Source of the DNA: Candidatus Competibacteraceae bacterium
Lineage (GTDB): Bacteria; Pseudomonadota; Gammaproteobacteria; Competibacterales; Competibacteraceae
Assembly: GCA_003527885.1 (NCBI GenBank)
Contig: DPWB01000133.1
Span: 1-5,770 of the forward strand
Direction of reading: 5' to 3'
Length of the DNA stretch: 5,770 nucleotides
A program made the translations under genes and the position numbers. The notes under the pieces are model-generated. The model did no database searches, was not told where the DNA came from, and saw only the letters and a program-made list of their open reading frames with translations. This document shows positions 1 through 5,770 of this stretch, in pieces (positions within the stretch are counted from its first letter, which is position 1; each line of letters begins with the position of its first letter).

Positions 1-68
1 GTGTATTGTGTTTTTTAAATGATACGGCGACCACCGAGACCTCAATAAGATCTCTCTTCGGCAGCGTG
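1..68 (+). other. Probable Illumina adapter contamination at contig end
   Basis: Positions 18-39 match the first 22 bases of the Illumina P5 oligonucleotide without a mismatch. In exact register with a P5 + 8-base index + Nextera read-1 layout, positions 55-68 match the 14-base Nextera segment at 12 of 14 bases; positions 40-46 match only 3 of 7. On the minus strand the P5 end is followed by an A-rich run (the T run at 11-16), as expected when a read passes beyond the end of an adapter. The 19-base transposon mosaic end expected at 69-87 is absent, so a simple read-through is not the whole story. I infer a sequencing artefact joined to real fliJ sequence, with the junction near 68/69. Confidence 0.88.
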
Positions 69-181
69 TTTTCCTGTTCGGCCAGCCGCTGTTGCGCGTC
101 CGCCAGCCGTTTGGCCGCTTCCTCCTCGCGAGCTTGCGCGACTCGAACGGCGGCCTGCAACGGATGGGGTTTCGGCGTCAT
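2..181 (-). CDS. fliJ: FliJ, flagellar export chaperone/ATPase stalk protein (5' part only, artefactual end)
   Basis: FliJ is the small coiled-coil protein that sits in the pore of the FliI hexamer, helps couple ATPase activity to the export gate (FlhA) and recycles export chaperones. The ATG at 181 is the first start after an in-frame TAA at 188-190. The translation begins MTPKPHPLQAAVRVAQAREE and continues as an Ala/Glu/Arg/Gln-rich amphipathic helix, as in the FliJ N-terminus. It lies 26 bp after the fliI stop, the usual fliI-fliJ order. No strong Shine-Dalgarno is visible; a GGGAAA lies somewhat far upstream, so coupling to fliI is likely. The frame stays open to the window edge, but codons from about residue 39 onward (below position 69) read through adapter-like sequence and should not be counted as protein. 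About 38 genuine residues remain of a usual ~150. Confidence 0.8.
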   Translation of the reverse strand, partial: MTPKPHPLQAAVRVAQAREEEAAKRLADAQQRLAEQENTLPKRDLIEVSVVAVSFKKHNT

Positions 182-207
182 CGGGTTTTAGCGTTTCCCA
201 CCGTTTT

Positions 208-1590
208 TCAACGCACTTTCCCTTCCTTGGGTTTCGGTTGCAAAACCGTCTCCAAGGCTTGCAAGCTGTCGGCCAAGGTCACCTGTTCGTCGGTTTTTTG
301 CATCAAAAACTGCTTGAGCAACGGGTAGTAGTCCCGCGCCTCATCCACCGCCGGATCGCTGCCGGCCACATAGGCCCCGACGTTGATCAGGTCGCGGTGT
401 TGCTCGTAGGTGGAAAAGATATGTTTGAACCGCCGCGCCAGTTGCTGGTGGCGGGGGCCGCTGATTTGCGGCATCACCCGGCTGATCGAGGCCTCGATGT
501 CGATGGCCGGGTAATGGCCGGATTCGGCCAGCCGCCGCGACAGCACCACGTGGCCGTCGAGGATGGCGCGGGCGGCGTCGGCGATGGGGTCCTGTTGGTC
601 GTCACCCTCGGCCAGCACCGTGTAAAACGCGGTGATCGAACCGCCGACCGCGTCGTTGCCGGCCCGCTCCACCAGACGCGGCAGCTTGGCGAACACCGAC
701 GGCGGGTAGCCCTTGGTCGCCGGCGGCTCGCCGATGGCCAAGGCGATCTCGCGCTGGGCTTGGGCGTAGCGGGTCAGCGAATCCATCAGCAGCAGGACCT
801 GCCGGCCGGAATCGCGGAAATACTCGGCGATGCGGGTCGCCAAGGCCGCGCCGTACAGCCGCTTGAGCGGCGGGTCGTCGGCCGGCGCGGCCACCACCAC
901 CGCGCGGGCCATGCCTTGCGGGCCCAAAATTTCCTGAATGAATTCCTGCACCTCGCGACCGCGCTCGCCGATCAGACCCACCACCACCACCTCGGCGTTG
1001 GTAAAACGGGTCATCATGCCCAGCAGCACGCTCTTGCCGACGCCGGAGCCGGCGAACAAGCCCATGCGCTGGCCGCGCCCGACCGACAACAAGGCGTTGA
1101 TGGCGCGCACCCCGACATCCAGCGGCTCACGGATCGGCTTGCGCAACAACGGGTTGATCGGCTCACCGCCGAGCGACACCCAATCGATTCGGGGCGGCGG
1201 CGGCAGACCGTCCAAAAACCGGCCGGAGCCGTCCAGCACCCGGCCCAGCAGCTCGTCGCCCACCGGCACCTGGCTGACCCCGCCGGTCGGCACCACCCGC
1301 GCGTTCGGCATCAGGCCGTGGATGTCGCTGCTCGGCATCAGAAACAGTTTGCCGCCGGAAAAACCGACCACCTCGGCCTCGAACCGGCTGCCGTCGGGAT
1401 TCGCCACCAGACAGCGGGCGCCGACCGGGGCCACGCAGCCGGCGGCTTCCAGGGTCAAGCCCACCAGCCGGGTCAGCTGGCCTTCCACCACCAGGCCCGG
1501 CGTTTCGGCGATCCGCGCCCGGCGCTGGGCCAGCCGCGCGCTCCACTGTCGGCCGCGATCCGCTTCAGGCGCGTTTGCCATTGTGCTCAC
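208..1590 (-). CDS. fliI: FliI, flagellum-specific export ATPase
   Basis: FliI is the hexameric ATPase of the flagellar type III export apparatus, related to F1-ATPase beta and to SctN of injectisomes. It works in the cytoplasm with FliH and FliJ under the export gate. The 460-residue protein has family length. Visible motifs are: Walker A AGSGVGKS at residues 180-187; the [11 protein letters not shown] segment with the catalytic-type Glu209; Walker B ending in Asp270 ([11 protein letters not shown]); and the alpha/beta ATPase signature [10 protein letters not shown] at 361-370. The N-terminal ~100 residues form the beta-barrel region. The start is a GTG at 1590 preceded by GGGGGA (1596-1601) at 5-base spacing. 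An in-frame ATG at 1581 has no comparable site and is less likely. The gene overlaps the end of fliH by 26 bp, suggesting coupling of the two partner subunits. No key residue is missing. Confidence 0.98.
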   Translation of the reverse strand: MSTMANAPEADRGRQWSARLAQRRARIAETPGLVVEGQLTRLVGLTLEAAGCVAPVGARCLVANPDGSRFEAEVVGFSGGKLFLMPSSDIHGLMPNARVVPTGGVSQVPVGDELLGRVLDGSGRFLDGLPPPPRIDWVSLGGEPINPLLRKPIREPLDVGVRAINALLSVGRGQRMGLFAGSGVGKSVLLGMMTRFTNAEVVVVGLIGERGREVQEFIQEILGPQGMARAVVVAAPADDPPLKRLYGAALATRIAEYFRDSGRQVLLLMDSLTRYAQAQREIALAIGEPPATKGYPPSVFAKLPRLVERAGNDAVGGSITAFYTVLAEGDDQQDPIADAARAILDGHVVLSRRLAESGHYPAIDIEASISRVMPQISGPRHQQLARRFKHIFSTYEQHRDLINVGAYVAGSDPAVDEARDYYPLLKQFLMQKTDEQVTLADSLQALETVLQPKPKEGKVR

Positions 1591-2362
1591 GCTCGTCCCC
1601 CAACACGGTCGCGATCACCGCGCCCAACCGTTTTTCCAGCGTCGCGTCGATCCGCGACAGCTCGGTATTGACCAGACAACCGCCCCGGCTCAAGGTCTGA
1701 TCCTCGACGATCCGCCACACCGGCTGGTCGTCGCGGCCCAGCGAGAGCACCTCGCGAATCAGTTTGGCGTCGTCGGGATGCAGCCGCACCTGCACGTCGG
1801 TGCTGGCCACCGGCAGCAACCCGACCGCTTCCCGCACCACCGCCACGATCTCGCCCGGCGAGGTCCGCAGCTCCCGCCGGACCAGTCGCCGGGCGATTTC
1901 GGTGGTCATCCAGGTCAGTTGTTCCTCGACCGCCGCATCGAGCGCCTCCAAAGGCCGGGCGAGCAGCCCCAGGATCTGGTCGAGCTGCTGGACCCGTGAC
2001 GCCAAATCCTCCCGGCCACCGGCCAGCCCTTCGGCGTAACCGCGCTGGTAGGCTTCCGCGTAACCTTCCTGCTGGCCCTTCTTGTAACCCTGATCGCGAC
2101 CTTCCCGGCGGCCTTCCTGGTAGCCGGCGGCGAACCCTTCCTCGTGGGCGTCGCGCTGGATCGCCTCGATTTCTTCCAAGGTCGGCAACGTCGCGCCGAT
2201 TTTTTGCGGTTTCGGGGGACGCGGCGGACGGGCGCTGTCGCCGCTTTCCCCGACCGGCGGCGGCGCGCTGGAAACCGGTTCCCGATCGGGCGACAGCTCC
2301 ACGCTGGGCAGCTCCCAGCGCTGGTAGGCGGTCAGCCGGTCGCCGGAGATGACTTTAGACAA
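1565..2362 (-). CDS. fliH: FliH, export ATPase regulator/stator
   Basis: FliH binds FliI, restrains its ATPase activity and anchors it to the C-ring (FliN) and export gate. The protein has 265 residues, somewhat longer than the ~235 of enterobacterial FliH. Order of parts: a variable N-terminus; a Pro-rich linker (about 29-54); a striking glycine tract with Gly at every fourth residue from 76 to 116, broken only by Ala104 (GxxxG repeats typical of FliH); a coiled-coil stretch; and a C-terminal FliI-binding domain (about 150-255) containing VQVRLHPDD and [20 protein letters not shown]. The start is a TTG at 2362, inside the last codons of fliG (8-bp overlap), with AAGGGAG at 2369-2375 and 6-base spacing. 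No nearby in-frame ATG or GTG competes with it. Overlap with both neighbours suggests translational coupling. Confidence 0.96.
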   Translation of the reverse strand: MSKVISGDRLTAYQRWELPSVELSPDREPVSSAPPPVGESGDSARPPRPPKPQKIGATLPTLEEIEAIQRDAHEEGFAAGYQEGRREGRDQGYKKGQQEGYAEAYQRGYAEGLAGGREDLASRVQQLDQILGLLARPLEALDAAVEEQLTWMTTEIARRLVRRELRTSPGEIVAVVREAVGLLPVASTDVQVRLHPDDAKLIREVLSLGRDDQPVWRIVEDQTLSRGGCLVNTELSRIDATLEKRLGAVIATVLGDEREHNGKRA

Positions 2363-3365
2363 GCTGGTCTCCCTTGCTGCTCAAGGTGATCTCGCCGGCT
2401 TCCGCCAACCGTTTGGCGGCGGACATGATTTCCTTTTGGGCGTTTTCCACGTCGCTGAGCTTGACCGGCGGCATGGCTTCCAGATCGTCGCGCAGCAGGT
2501 CGGCGGCGCGCTTGGACATGTTGCCCATGATCTTCTGGCGCACCGCCTCGTCGGCCCCGCGCAGCGCCACCAGCAGCATGTCCGAGGAAATCTCGCGCAG
2601 CAGCGTCTGAATGTCGCGGTCGCTGAGCCCGAGCAGGTTTTCGAACACCACCATGAGGTCTTCGATCTTGCCGCCGAGATCGGCGTCCACTTCCTTGATG
2701 TTGTCGAGAATCTGGCCTTCGATGGCGGCGTCCAGCCGGCCGAGGATTTCGGCGGCGCGCTTGGGTCCGCCGATCTTCGAGGTGGCGGCGGCGTTGATGT
2801 TGCGCATGACTTGCTTCTCGATCAGTTCGTTCAATTCGGCCAGCGCGCCCGCCGGAATCTCGTCCAGAATCGCCACCCGCAACAGCGCCTCGTCGCGTAG
2901 CGGCGACGGCAGCAGGTTGACGACCTCGGCGGCCTGTTCGGGCCGCAGCGAGGACAGCACCAGCGCCACCACCTGCGGGTGTTCCTCGCGCAGGCCGCCG
3001 GCGATGGCGCCGGCGTCCATCCATTTCAGCGAATCGACCCCGGTCTGCTGTTCGCCGTCGAAGATGTGCTCCAGGATGCCGCGCGCCTTCTCGCGGCCCA
3101 AGGCGCGGGTCAGCACCCCGCGAATGTAGTTTTCGCCGTCCAGCGTCAGCGTGCTCTGGTTGTGGACTTCCTCGTTGAAGGTGTGGACGATTTCGCTGAT
3201 CTGGTCCCGGTTGACGTTGGCCAGATTGGCCATGGCGACGCCGAGCTTGTGCAGTTCGCGCGGGTCCAGATGGCGGAGGATTTCGGCGGCGTGACTTTCG
3301 CCCAGCGCCATCAACACCACCGCCGCCCGTTCGACCCCTTTGAAAACCGTCGTCAGTTCCGCCAT
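2355..3365 (-). CDS. fliG: FliG, flagellar rotor/switch protein
   Basis: FliG forms the ring on the cytoplasmic face of the MS ring; its C-terminal domain meets the stator to generate torque and its middle domain binds FliM. The 336 residues match the family. Visible features: the N-terminal domain that docks on FliF (about 1-100); the EHPQ motif at 128-131 of the middle domain; a Gly-Gly linker at 199-200; and the C-terminal armadillo domain with FENLL at 241-245, SKRAADLLRDDLE (284-296) and LSDVENAQK. The charged torque helix keeps Asp293/Asp294 and Arg286. By recalled alignment to E. coli FliG, Lys264 is Arg269 and Arg297 is Lys302, both charge-preserving. The ATG at 3365 starts 3 bp after the fliF stop, with GAGGAAGGG (3372-3380) lying in the fliF 3' end. 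Confidence 0.98.
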   Translation of the reverse strand: MAELTTVFKGVERAAVVLMALGESHAAEILRHLDPRELHKLGVAMANLANVNRDQISEIVHTFNEEVHNQSTLTLDGENYIRGVLTRALGREKARGILEHIFDGEQQTGVDSLKWMDAGAIAGGLREEHPQVVALVLSSLRPEQAAEVVNLLPSPLRDEALLRVAILDEIPAGALAELNELIEKQVMRNINAAATSKIGGPKRAAEILGRLDAAIEGQILDNIKEVDADLGGKIEDLMVVFENLLGLSDRDIQTLLREISSDMLLVALRGADEAVRQKIMGNMSKRAADLLRDDLEAMPPVKLSDVENAQKEIMSAAKRLAEAGEITLSSKGDQLV

Positions 3366-3368
3366 CGC

Positions 3369-5144
3369 TTACCCTTCCTCACCGGCCAGCCAGTTGCGGA
3401 TCACCTGTACCGCGCGCTTGGAATCTTCGGTCACCAGCGCGCGGGCCAGGTCCATCCGTTTCTCCAGCTGTTCGGCCGGACCGTTCAGCAGCGCCTTGGG
3501 CCGACCGTTTTCCAAGGCCCCGCTGATTTCGACCTGATCCTCCAGCAAACCCTCGACCCCTTCCTCGGGCGCGGGCAGCGCGCCGGCGGCCGTTTCCTGG
3601 GCGATCGCCTCCTGTTTGACTTCGGCCGGGGCCGGCAGCGCACGGCGCAGCAGCGGCCGCACCACCAACAGCAGCACCGCCAGCGACACCACGCCGACCA
3701 CGCCCCATTTCACCAGTTCCAGGAACCAGGGCTGTTGCCACCAAGGCGCCGGCGGCTCCTCGATTCCCGGCGCGAAGGCGGCGTTCAACACGTTGACGCT
3801 GTCGCCTCGCTCGGTGTTGAAGCCGACCGCTTGCTTGACCAGGGCGGTGATGCGCTCCACTTCTTCCGGGCCGATCGGTTTGCGCACCGGCTGCCCGTTT
3901 TCCAGGACGGTGCGGTCGTCCACCACCACCGCCGCCGAAACCCGCGCGATCCGGCCCGGCACGCCCCGGCTGTGGGTGACGCGCTTGTCCAGTTCGTAGT
4001 TGCGGGTCACTTCCTTGCGGCTGGGCGCGACCGCGGTATTTTGCGCGGTCGGTGCGGGAGCGCTCCCCGGCGCGGCCGGATTTTGCGGGTTTTGAGGGTT
4101 CTGCGCGTTCTGGTTGGCGTTCGCCGGGTTCTGGCCCGCCACTTCCGGGACGGTCGCCGCGCCGGGCGGCTGGTTGGACAGCGCGCCGGGCACGCCCGCC
4201 GGATTTGGCCGGGGGTTGGTCTCTTCCAGCAGCTGCTCGCTGCGCACCGGCCGCGGTTCTTGGCGGGGCTCGTAGCGTTCGGCGGTCTCCTCGCTGGTGG
4301 TGAAATCCAGTTCCAGCGAGACCTGGGCGCGCACCCGGCCCGCGCCCCACACCGGCGTGAGCAAGTCCTCGATGCGGCGGGCGTAGCGCTCTTCCAGCCG
4401 GCGGGCGTACTCCAGTTGGTCCAAATTGAGATCGCTGCCGCCTTCTCGCTCCGGCCGGGTCAGCAGATTGCCGGCCTGATCGATCACCGACACCTTGTCC
4501 GGGCTGAGCTTGGGGACGCTGGAGGCGATCAGATGGACGATGGCCGCCACCTGGCCGGGGTCCAGCGTCCGGCCGGCGTGCAGCCGCACCAGCACCGACG
4601 CGGTGGGCGGCTGCTGCTGGCGGGCGAACACGGTTTCCTTGGGAAAAGCCAGATGGATGCGGGCGGCTTCGACCGAGCCGATGGTCATGATCGAGCGGGC
4701 CAGCTCGCCTTCCAGCGCGTGCTGGTAGCGGGCGGTTTCCATGAACTGGCTGACGCCGAAGCTGTTTTTTTGCTCCAGCGCTTCCAGGCCGTTGACCGTG
4801 CCGCGCGGCAAACCCTGGCTGGCCAGCTTCAAGCGCGCTTCGTGGACCTGTTCGGCCGCGACCAGCAACGCGCCGCTGCGGGTGTCGACCTTGAACGGGA
4901 TGTTCGATTTTTGCAGCGCTTCCATGATCTGGCCGGCATCCGCTTCGGCCAGACCCCGATACAGCACGTCGTAGGTCGGGGTGTTGAGCCACAGCGCCCC
5001 GGCCACCAGCAGCGCCAGCAGCGCCGCGACGCCGGCCAGGATGCCGATTTGCGCCGGCCCCGGCCGGCGGAATTTGCCGAATTCCCTACGCCAGTCGATC
5101 CGCGCGGGCGGGTTGGGGACCGGCGCGCTTTCAGCGTCCGCCAC
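3369..5144 (-). CDS. fliF: FliF, flagellar MS-ring protein
   Basis: FliF assembles the MS ring in the inner membrane, the platform on which rod, rotor and export gate are built. The 591-residue protein shows: a cytoplasmic N-terminus; transmembrane segment 1 at about 32-53; the YscJ/FliF ring-building region (about 55-225) with the conserved blocks KNSFGVSQFMETARYQHALE and ARIHLAFPKE; a second ring-building region; a periplasmic low-complexity Asn/Pro/Gln/Ala region (about 310-375); transmembrane segment 2 at about 478-498; and an acidic C-terminal tail (about 530-591) ending in the amphipathic FliG-binding helix. The start is a GTG at 5144 with AGAGGAA (5151-5157) at 6-base spacing; the ATG at 5160 is out of frame. 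A 38-bp gap follows fliE. No defect is seen. Confidence 0.98.
   Translation of the reverse strand: MADAESAPVPNPPARIDWRREFGKFRRPGPAQIGILAGVAALLALLVAGALWLNTPTYDVLYRGLAEADAGQIMEALQKSNIPFKVDTRSGALLVAAEQVHEARLKLASQGLPRGTVNGLEALEQKNSFGVSQFMETARYQHALEGELARSIMTIGSVEAARIHLAFPKETVFARQQQPPTASVLVRLHAGRTLDPGQVAAIVHLIASSVPKLSPDKVSVIDQAGNLLTRPEREGGSDLNLDQLEYARRLEERYARRIEDLLTPVWGAGRVRAQVSLELDFTTSEETAERYEPRQEPRPVRSEQLLEETNPRPNPAGVPGALSNQPPGAATVPEVAGQNPANANQNAQNPQNPQNPAAPGSAPAPTAQNTAVAPSRKEVTRNYELDKRVTHSRGVPGRIARVSAAVVVDDRTVLENGQPVRKPIGPEEVERITALVKQAVGFNTERGDSVNVLNAAFAPGIEEPPAPWWQQPWFLELVKWGVVGVVSLAVLLLVVRPLLRRALPAPAEVKQEAIAQETAAGALPAPEEGVEGLLEDQVEISGALENGRPKALLNGPAEQLEKRMDLARALVTEDSKRAVQVIRNWLAGEEG
4077..4103 (-). 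repeat. Three tandem Gln-Asn-Pro repeats inside FliF
   Basis: Residues 348-356 of FliF are three consecutive QNP triplets, preceded by the related QNPANANQNA. The codons vary (CAA/CAG, AAC/AAT, CCG/CCC/CCT), so this is not a recent exact DNA duplication. It sits in the periplasmic loop region, which is variable in length in the family and probably flexible. Confidence 0.75.
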
Positions 5145-5182
5145 GGTGGGTTCCTCTCATCTCATCATGCCGCCCGATGCGC

Positions 5183-5509
5183 TCAGATCGGCATGTTCAT
5201 GATGTCTTGGTAGGCGGAAACCAGCTTGTTGCGCGCTTGCAGGGTGGCCTGAAAATTCAGCCGGGCTTTCTGCTGGGCGATCATCACGCCCGCCAGATCC
5301 TGCTCCTGGCCGGCATCGAAGGATTCGGCCATCCGGCTGGCGTGCTGCTGGGATTCGTTGACATCACCCAGCATGGATTTGAACAGCGCGGCGAAATCGT
5401 CGGCGGAGTGGCCGGCATCGGCGCCGGCCGGAACGGCGGTCGCACCGGCTGACGCCCCCAGTGGGCGCAAGCCGTCGGTCAGCGGACGGGTCGTTTCGAT
5501 CGAGTTCAT
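5183..5509 (-). CDS. fliE: FliE, MS-ring/rod junction protein
   Basis: FliE is the first exported rod-side component. It connects the FliF MS ring and export gate to the proximal rod (FlgB) in the periplasm. From the ATG at 5509 the protein has 108 residues, the usual size. Its C-terminal half is typical, with DDFAALFKSMLGDVNESQQ, then AQQKARLNFQATLQARNKLV, ending AYQDIMNMPI. The N-terminal ~35 residues are Ala-rich and poorly conserved, as in the family. AGGAA lies at 5513-5517, 3 bases from the ATG. The frame extends to another ATG at 5578, giving 131 residues, but that start falls inside the predicted -24/-12 promoter and would not be on the mRNA, so 5509 is preferred. It is the first gene of the fliEFGHIJ operon. 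Confidence 0.95.
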   Translation of the reverse strand: MNSIETTRPLTDGLRPLGASAGATAVPAGADAGHSADDFAALFKSMLGDVNESQQHASRMAESFDAGQEQDLAGVMIAQQKARLNFQATLQARNKLVSAYQDIMNMPI

Positions 5510-5536
5510 CGGTTCCTGCTCACTAATGGGTTGGGC

Positions 5537-5549
5537 CGCCCTGAGGGCG
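5537..5549 (-). promoter_or_regulatory. Hairpin in the predicted fliE 5' leader
   Basis: A perfect GC-only inverted repeat, CGCCC-TCA-GGGCG on the minus strand, would form a 5-bp stem with a 3-base loop. It begins about 7 bases from the predicted +1 and ends about 20 bases before the Shine-Dalgarno of fliE. No U tract follows, so it is not an intrinsic terminator. It could stabilise the 5' end of the mRNA. Its function is inferred only. Confidence 0.4.
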
Positions 5550-5566
5550 AGTGACAAGCCGTTGGG

Positions 5567-5582
5567 AGCAAAAACCATGCCC
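5567..5582 (-). promoter_or_regulatory. Predicted sigma-54 (-24/-12) promoter of the fliE operon
   Basis: The minus strand reads GGGCATGGTTTTTGCT from 5582 to 5567. Compared with the RpoN consensus TGGCACGnnnnTTGCW, the GGCA, G, TTGC and W positions agree; the first T and the C of CAC differ. The invariant GG (5581-5580) and GC (5569-5568) are separated by exactly 10 bp, as required. It predicts a transcript start near 5556, about 47 bases before the fliE ATG. Sigma-54 control of fliE operons is established in Pseudomonas and Vibrio, which supports the call. No experimental start site is known here. Confidence 0.8.
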
Positions 5583-5632
5583 TGCTAAAGTTCGATTCAA
5601 TAACAATATCTTATTTGTGTGATCGGGGGGAT

Positions 5633-5646
5633 GCCAATTATTTGGC
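5633..5646. promoter_or_regulatory. 14-bp dyad resembling a FleQ binding box
   Basis: GCCAA and TTGGC (5633-5637 and 5642-5646) flank a 4-base AT centre. On the minus strand GCCAAATAATTGGC agrees with the reported P. aeruginosa FleQ consensus GTCaNTAAAtTGAC at 9 of 13 defined positions, and the change at positions 2 and 13 preserves the dyad. The centre lies about 84 bp upstream of the predicted fliE transcript start, a normal place for an activator of sigma-54 RNA polymerase. The neighbouring gene encodes a FleQ-like protein. The site is short, so chance similarity is possible. Confidence 0.4.
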
Positions 5647-5673
5647 GCACCGGATCGCGCCGCTGGCCGCCAA
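5642..5673 (-). terminator. Weak GC-rich hairpin after the regulator gene
   Basis: Just past the regulator stop, the minus strand can pair TTGGCG with CGCCAA (5668-5673 with 5642-5647), or more compactly GGCGC with GCGCC (5657-5661 with 5644-5648, 8-base loop). The following bases are AAATAATTGG and not a U run, so this is at best a poor intrinsic terminator. Some read-through from the regulator into fliE is possible. Confidence 0.25.
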
Positions 5674-5683
5674 TGCTCCGACA

Positions 5684-5770
5684 TCATTCCTCGATGTCGA
5701 TATCGCCGCGCCGGATATTGTATTTGCGCATTTTTTCAACTAGGGTGGTGCGGCGCATCTTCAGCAAGGT
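5684..5770 (-). CDS. fleQ: FleQ/FlrA-like sigma-54-dependent flagellar activator, C-terminal end only
   Basis: The last 28 codons of a gene entering from the right edge and ending with TGA at 5684-5686. The translation contains LLKMRRTTLVEKMRKYNI, the recognition helix of a Fis-type helix-turn-helix as found at the C-terminus of NtrC-family enhancer-binding proteins, followed by a short charged tail. From memory, the RRTTLVEKMRKY block is closer to FleQ/FlrA, the master flagellar regulators, than to FleR/FlrC; the symbol rests on this short block only. Such proteins bind upstream sites through this domain and activate sigma-54 RNA polymerase with a central AAA+ domain, which lies outside the window. 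The gene ends 174 bp before the fliE ATG and about 100 bp before its predicted promoter. Confidence 0.7.
   Translation of the reverse strand, partial: TLLKMRRTTLVEKMRKYNIRRGDIDIEE

Noticed and set aside
1..68. fliJ coding continuing to the window edge, or a frameshifted fliJ
   Set aside because: The sequence here matches sequencing adapter at 18-39, so the residues are not evidence about the real protein.
238..1671. A 477-codon open frame on the plus strand opposite fliI
   Set aside because: Same shadow effect: His/Gln/Arg-rich low-information translation, fully antisense to fliI with its intact ATPase motifs.
2332..3024. A 230-codon minus-strand frame overlapping fliG
   Set aside because: Arg/Gly/Ala-rich out-of-frame reading of fliG; fliG in the other frame has all family motifs.
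2979..5213. A 744-codon open frame on the plus strand opposite fliF and fliG
   Set aside because: It is antisense to two unmistakable conserved genes. High GC with few AT-rich codons leaves the opposite strand free of stops; the translation is rich in His, Gln, Arg and Gly with no recognisable domain and no convincing initiation site.
5510..5578. N-terminal extension of FliE to the ATG at 5578
   Set aside because: The start overlaps the -24/-12 promoter and would not be transcribed from it; the added residues do not resemble FliE, and the 108-residue form has the normal length.
5585..5597. Possible IHF site between the candidate operator and the sigma-54 promoter
   Set aside because: AATCGA-N4-TAG differs from WATCAA-N4-TTR at two core positions; too weak to annotate, although an IHF site would be expected in this position.
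5599..5615. AT-rich imperfect dyad AATAA...TTATT
   Set aside because: Only 6 of 8 arm positions pair and the stretch is AT-rich, so chance is likely.

Overview
The window carries the export-apparatus and MS-ring block of a polar-type flagellar operon, all on the minus strand. In transcription order (right to left) it reads: the 3' end of a FleQ/FlrA-like sigma-54 activator, a short regulatory intergenic region, fliE, fliF, fliG, fliH, fliI, and the first part of fliJ, which runs off the left edge. The base composition is GC-rich. The order fliE-F-G-H-I-J behind a sigma-54 promoter, next to a FleQ-like regulator, is the arrangement known from polarly flagellated Gammaproteobacteria (Pseudomonas, Vibrio and relatives). 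I infer a high-GC gammaproteobacterium but cannot name the genus.

Region by region: 5684-5770 is the DNA-binding tail of the activator. 5510-5683 is the only real intergenic region. It holds a 14-bp dyad resembling a FleQ box, a well-spaced -24/-12 promoter (5567-5582) and a small hairpin in the predicted fliE leader. 5183-5509 is fliE, 3369-5144 fliF, 2355-3365 fliG, 1565-2362 fliH, 208-1590 fliI, and about 69-181 is fliJ. Junctions are tight: 38-bp gap, 3-bp gap, 8-bp overlap, 26-bp overlap, 26-bp gap. This fits one polycistronic mRNA with translational coupling. Three genes use non-ATG starts (fliF GTG, fliH TTG, fliI GTG), each with a good Shine-Dalgarno sequence.

Together the genes build the base of the flagellum. 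FliF forms the MS ring in the inner membrane, FliE joins it to the rod, and FliG caps it as the rotor/switch protein. FliH, FliI and FliJ are the cytoplasmic ATPase complex that feeds substrates to the export gate. All full-length proteins look intact, with the expected motifs.

The leftmost ~68 bases are not trustworthy genome sequence. Positions 18-39 are identical to the Illumina P5 flow-cell oligonucleotide, with more adapter-like sequence further in, so fliJ is cut by an assembly artefact. I found no mobile element, CRISPR array, tRNA, rRNA or novel system. This is an ordinary flagellar locus whose points of interest are regulatory and technical.
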